Both the position numbers and the translations under genes were made by a program. From NCBI RefSeq assembly GCF_020595125.1, contig NZ_JACNMS010000004.1:265431-329430 (forward strand): DNA of 64,000 nt, given 5' to 3'. How positions within the stretch are numbered: position 1 is the first letter of the stretch; each line of letters opens with the position of its first letter. Positions 63,441 through 64,000 of the stretch are shown here, piece after piece. Under the pieces are notes generated by a model that did not search any database, was not told the DNA's origin, and was given only the letters and a program-made list of their open reading frames with translations. The stretch comes from Jeotgalibacillus aurantiacus. Its GTDB lineage: Bacteria > Bacillota > Bacilli > Bacillales > Jeotgalibacillaceae.

Positions 63441-64000
63441 ATGCAGTTGGATTTATTCAGAGAGATCATAGTAGACAACTTTGCAGGAGGTGGCGGTGCC
63501 AGTACGGGGATTGAGATGGCTACCGGGTTAAATGTCGATGTAGCAATTAATCACGATCCGACCGCCATTGCCATGCACAAGGCTAATCACCCGCATACCG
63601 AACATTATTGTGAGTCAGTATGGGACGTTGATCCAGTTGAGGTGGTGAAGGGTAGGAAGGTCGGCTTGTGCTGGCTCTCTCCTGACTGCAAACACTTTTC
63701 TAAAGCGAAGGGCGGAAAGCCTGTTGATAAGACAATCAGAGGGCTTGCTTGGGTGGCGCTCAGGTGGGCGGCCACCGTCAAGCCAAGAGTCATCATTTTG
63801 GAAAACGTAGAAGAGTTTAAAACGTGGGGACCACTTAAAGATGGTAAGCCAGATCCAGATCGAAAAGGATACACATTCAAGTCATTCGTGAAACAGTTTA
63901 GGAAACACGGATATGAAATCGCCTGGAAAGAACTTCGGGCCTGTGACTTTGGCGCGCCTACCACTCGGAAAAGGTTATTTCTAATTGCCAGATGTGATGG
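63441..64000 (+). CDS. DNA cytosine C5-methyltransferase (3' end outside window)
   Basis: An open frame from ATG at 63441 to the right edge (186 codons). Motif I DNFAGGGGASTGIE is near residues 12-25, a motif IV with the Cys in LSPDCKHFSKAKGG near 82-95, motif VI ILENVEEF near 125, and motif VIII-like GAPTTRKRLFLIA near 172-184. It adds methyl to C5 of cytosine; the target recognition part is not reached. GAGAGGAGCC lies before the ATG. Like the adenine methylase it has no adjacent restriction gene in view. Confidence 0.9.
   Translation, partial: MQLDLFREIIVDNFAGGGGASTGIEMATGLNVDVAINHDPTAIAMHKANHPHTEHYCESVWDVDPVEVVKGRKVGLCWLSPDCKHFSKAKGGKPVDKTIRGLAWVALRWAATVKPRVIILENVEEFKTWGPLKDGKPDPDRKGYTFKSFVKQFRKHGYEIAWKELRACDFGAPTTRKRLFLIARCD

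Larger units (their letters stand above)
52066..64000. mobile_element. Prophage, left part (integrase to early genes); right end outside window
   Basis: Everything right of lepA is phage-like: an integrase at the edge, a repressor/Cro switch, densely packed small genes, Rha, a DnaD-G39P-DnaB replication set, RecU, dUTPase and two DNA methylases. No structural genes are reached. In B. subtilis hemW follows lepA, so the element probably sits between lepA and that gene. Confidence 0.9.

Noticed and set aside
63605..63964. A 119-codon minus-strand frame near the right edge
   Set aside because: It is the complement of the cytosine methylase, whose motifs are plain on the plus strand.

Overview
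The window looks like a chromosome segment of an endospore-forming, naturally competent-type Bacillales bacterium (Bacillaceae/Caryophanaceae). Gene order is close to the recJ-to-lepA segment of Bacillus subtilis. The spore genes sigK, sda, gpr and spoIIP, the competence genes comEA/EB/EC and a 6S RNA behind aspS all fit. Species cannot be told from the sequence alone. Bases 1-52065 are host backbone with moderate GC. Bases from about 52066 to the right edge are the left part of a prophage that runs out of the window.

Backbone, left to right: recJ (cut at its 5' end)-apt; relA-dtd; the amidase yrvJ on the minus strand; a T-box leader with hisS-aspS; 6S RNA; tcdA; an ABC-2 type transporter pair; rarA on the minus strand; cymR-yrvO-mnmA (cysteine/sulfur control and tRNA thiolation); yrrB-recD2-small zinc ribbon-yrrI; a T-box leader with alaS; ireB-ruvX-yrzB; mltG; trmR-trhP1-trhP2-udk (wobble uridine modification plus uridine kinase); greA; yrrS; yrzA; mtnN facing sigK; a 46-residue CxxCxGxG protein; sda with a DnaA-box cluster; the yqeG-yqeH-aroE-yhbY-nadD-yqeK-rsfS-yqeM operon; comEA-comEB-comEC facing yqzM; holA facing rpsT; gpr-spoIIP; lepA.

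Prophage, 52066-64000: tyrosine integrase, ImmA-like protein and cI-type repressor leftward; then a divergent rightward early operon. This runs Cro-like protein, excisionase-like protein, a run of very small proteins, a structured leader, Rha/ORF6C antirepressor, an unknown 241-residue protein, DnaD-type initiator, G39P-type loader, DnaB-type helicase, RecU-type resolvase, dUTPase, an adenine methylase, a membrane-protein moron on the opposite strand, two unknown proteins, and a cytosine methylase cut by the right edge. Three related operator palindromes (core TCACCAA/TTGGTGA) cover the immunity region.

The least explained structures are: (1) four copies of an interspersed palindromic element behind tcdA, mnmA, yrrS and yqeM. 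Their outer arms differ between copies yet stay self-complementary, and one copy carries a second repeat inside it. (2) A 105-base gap ahead of rha that is filled by consecutive stems with a possible pseudoknot and a stem that would cover the rha ribosome site. (3) Two convergent gene pairs whose terminators lie inside the coding sequence of the facing gene. No CRISPR array, rRNA or tRNA gene was seen.
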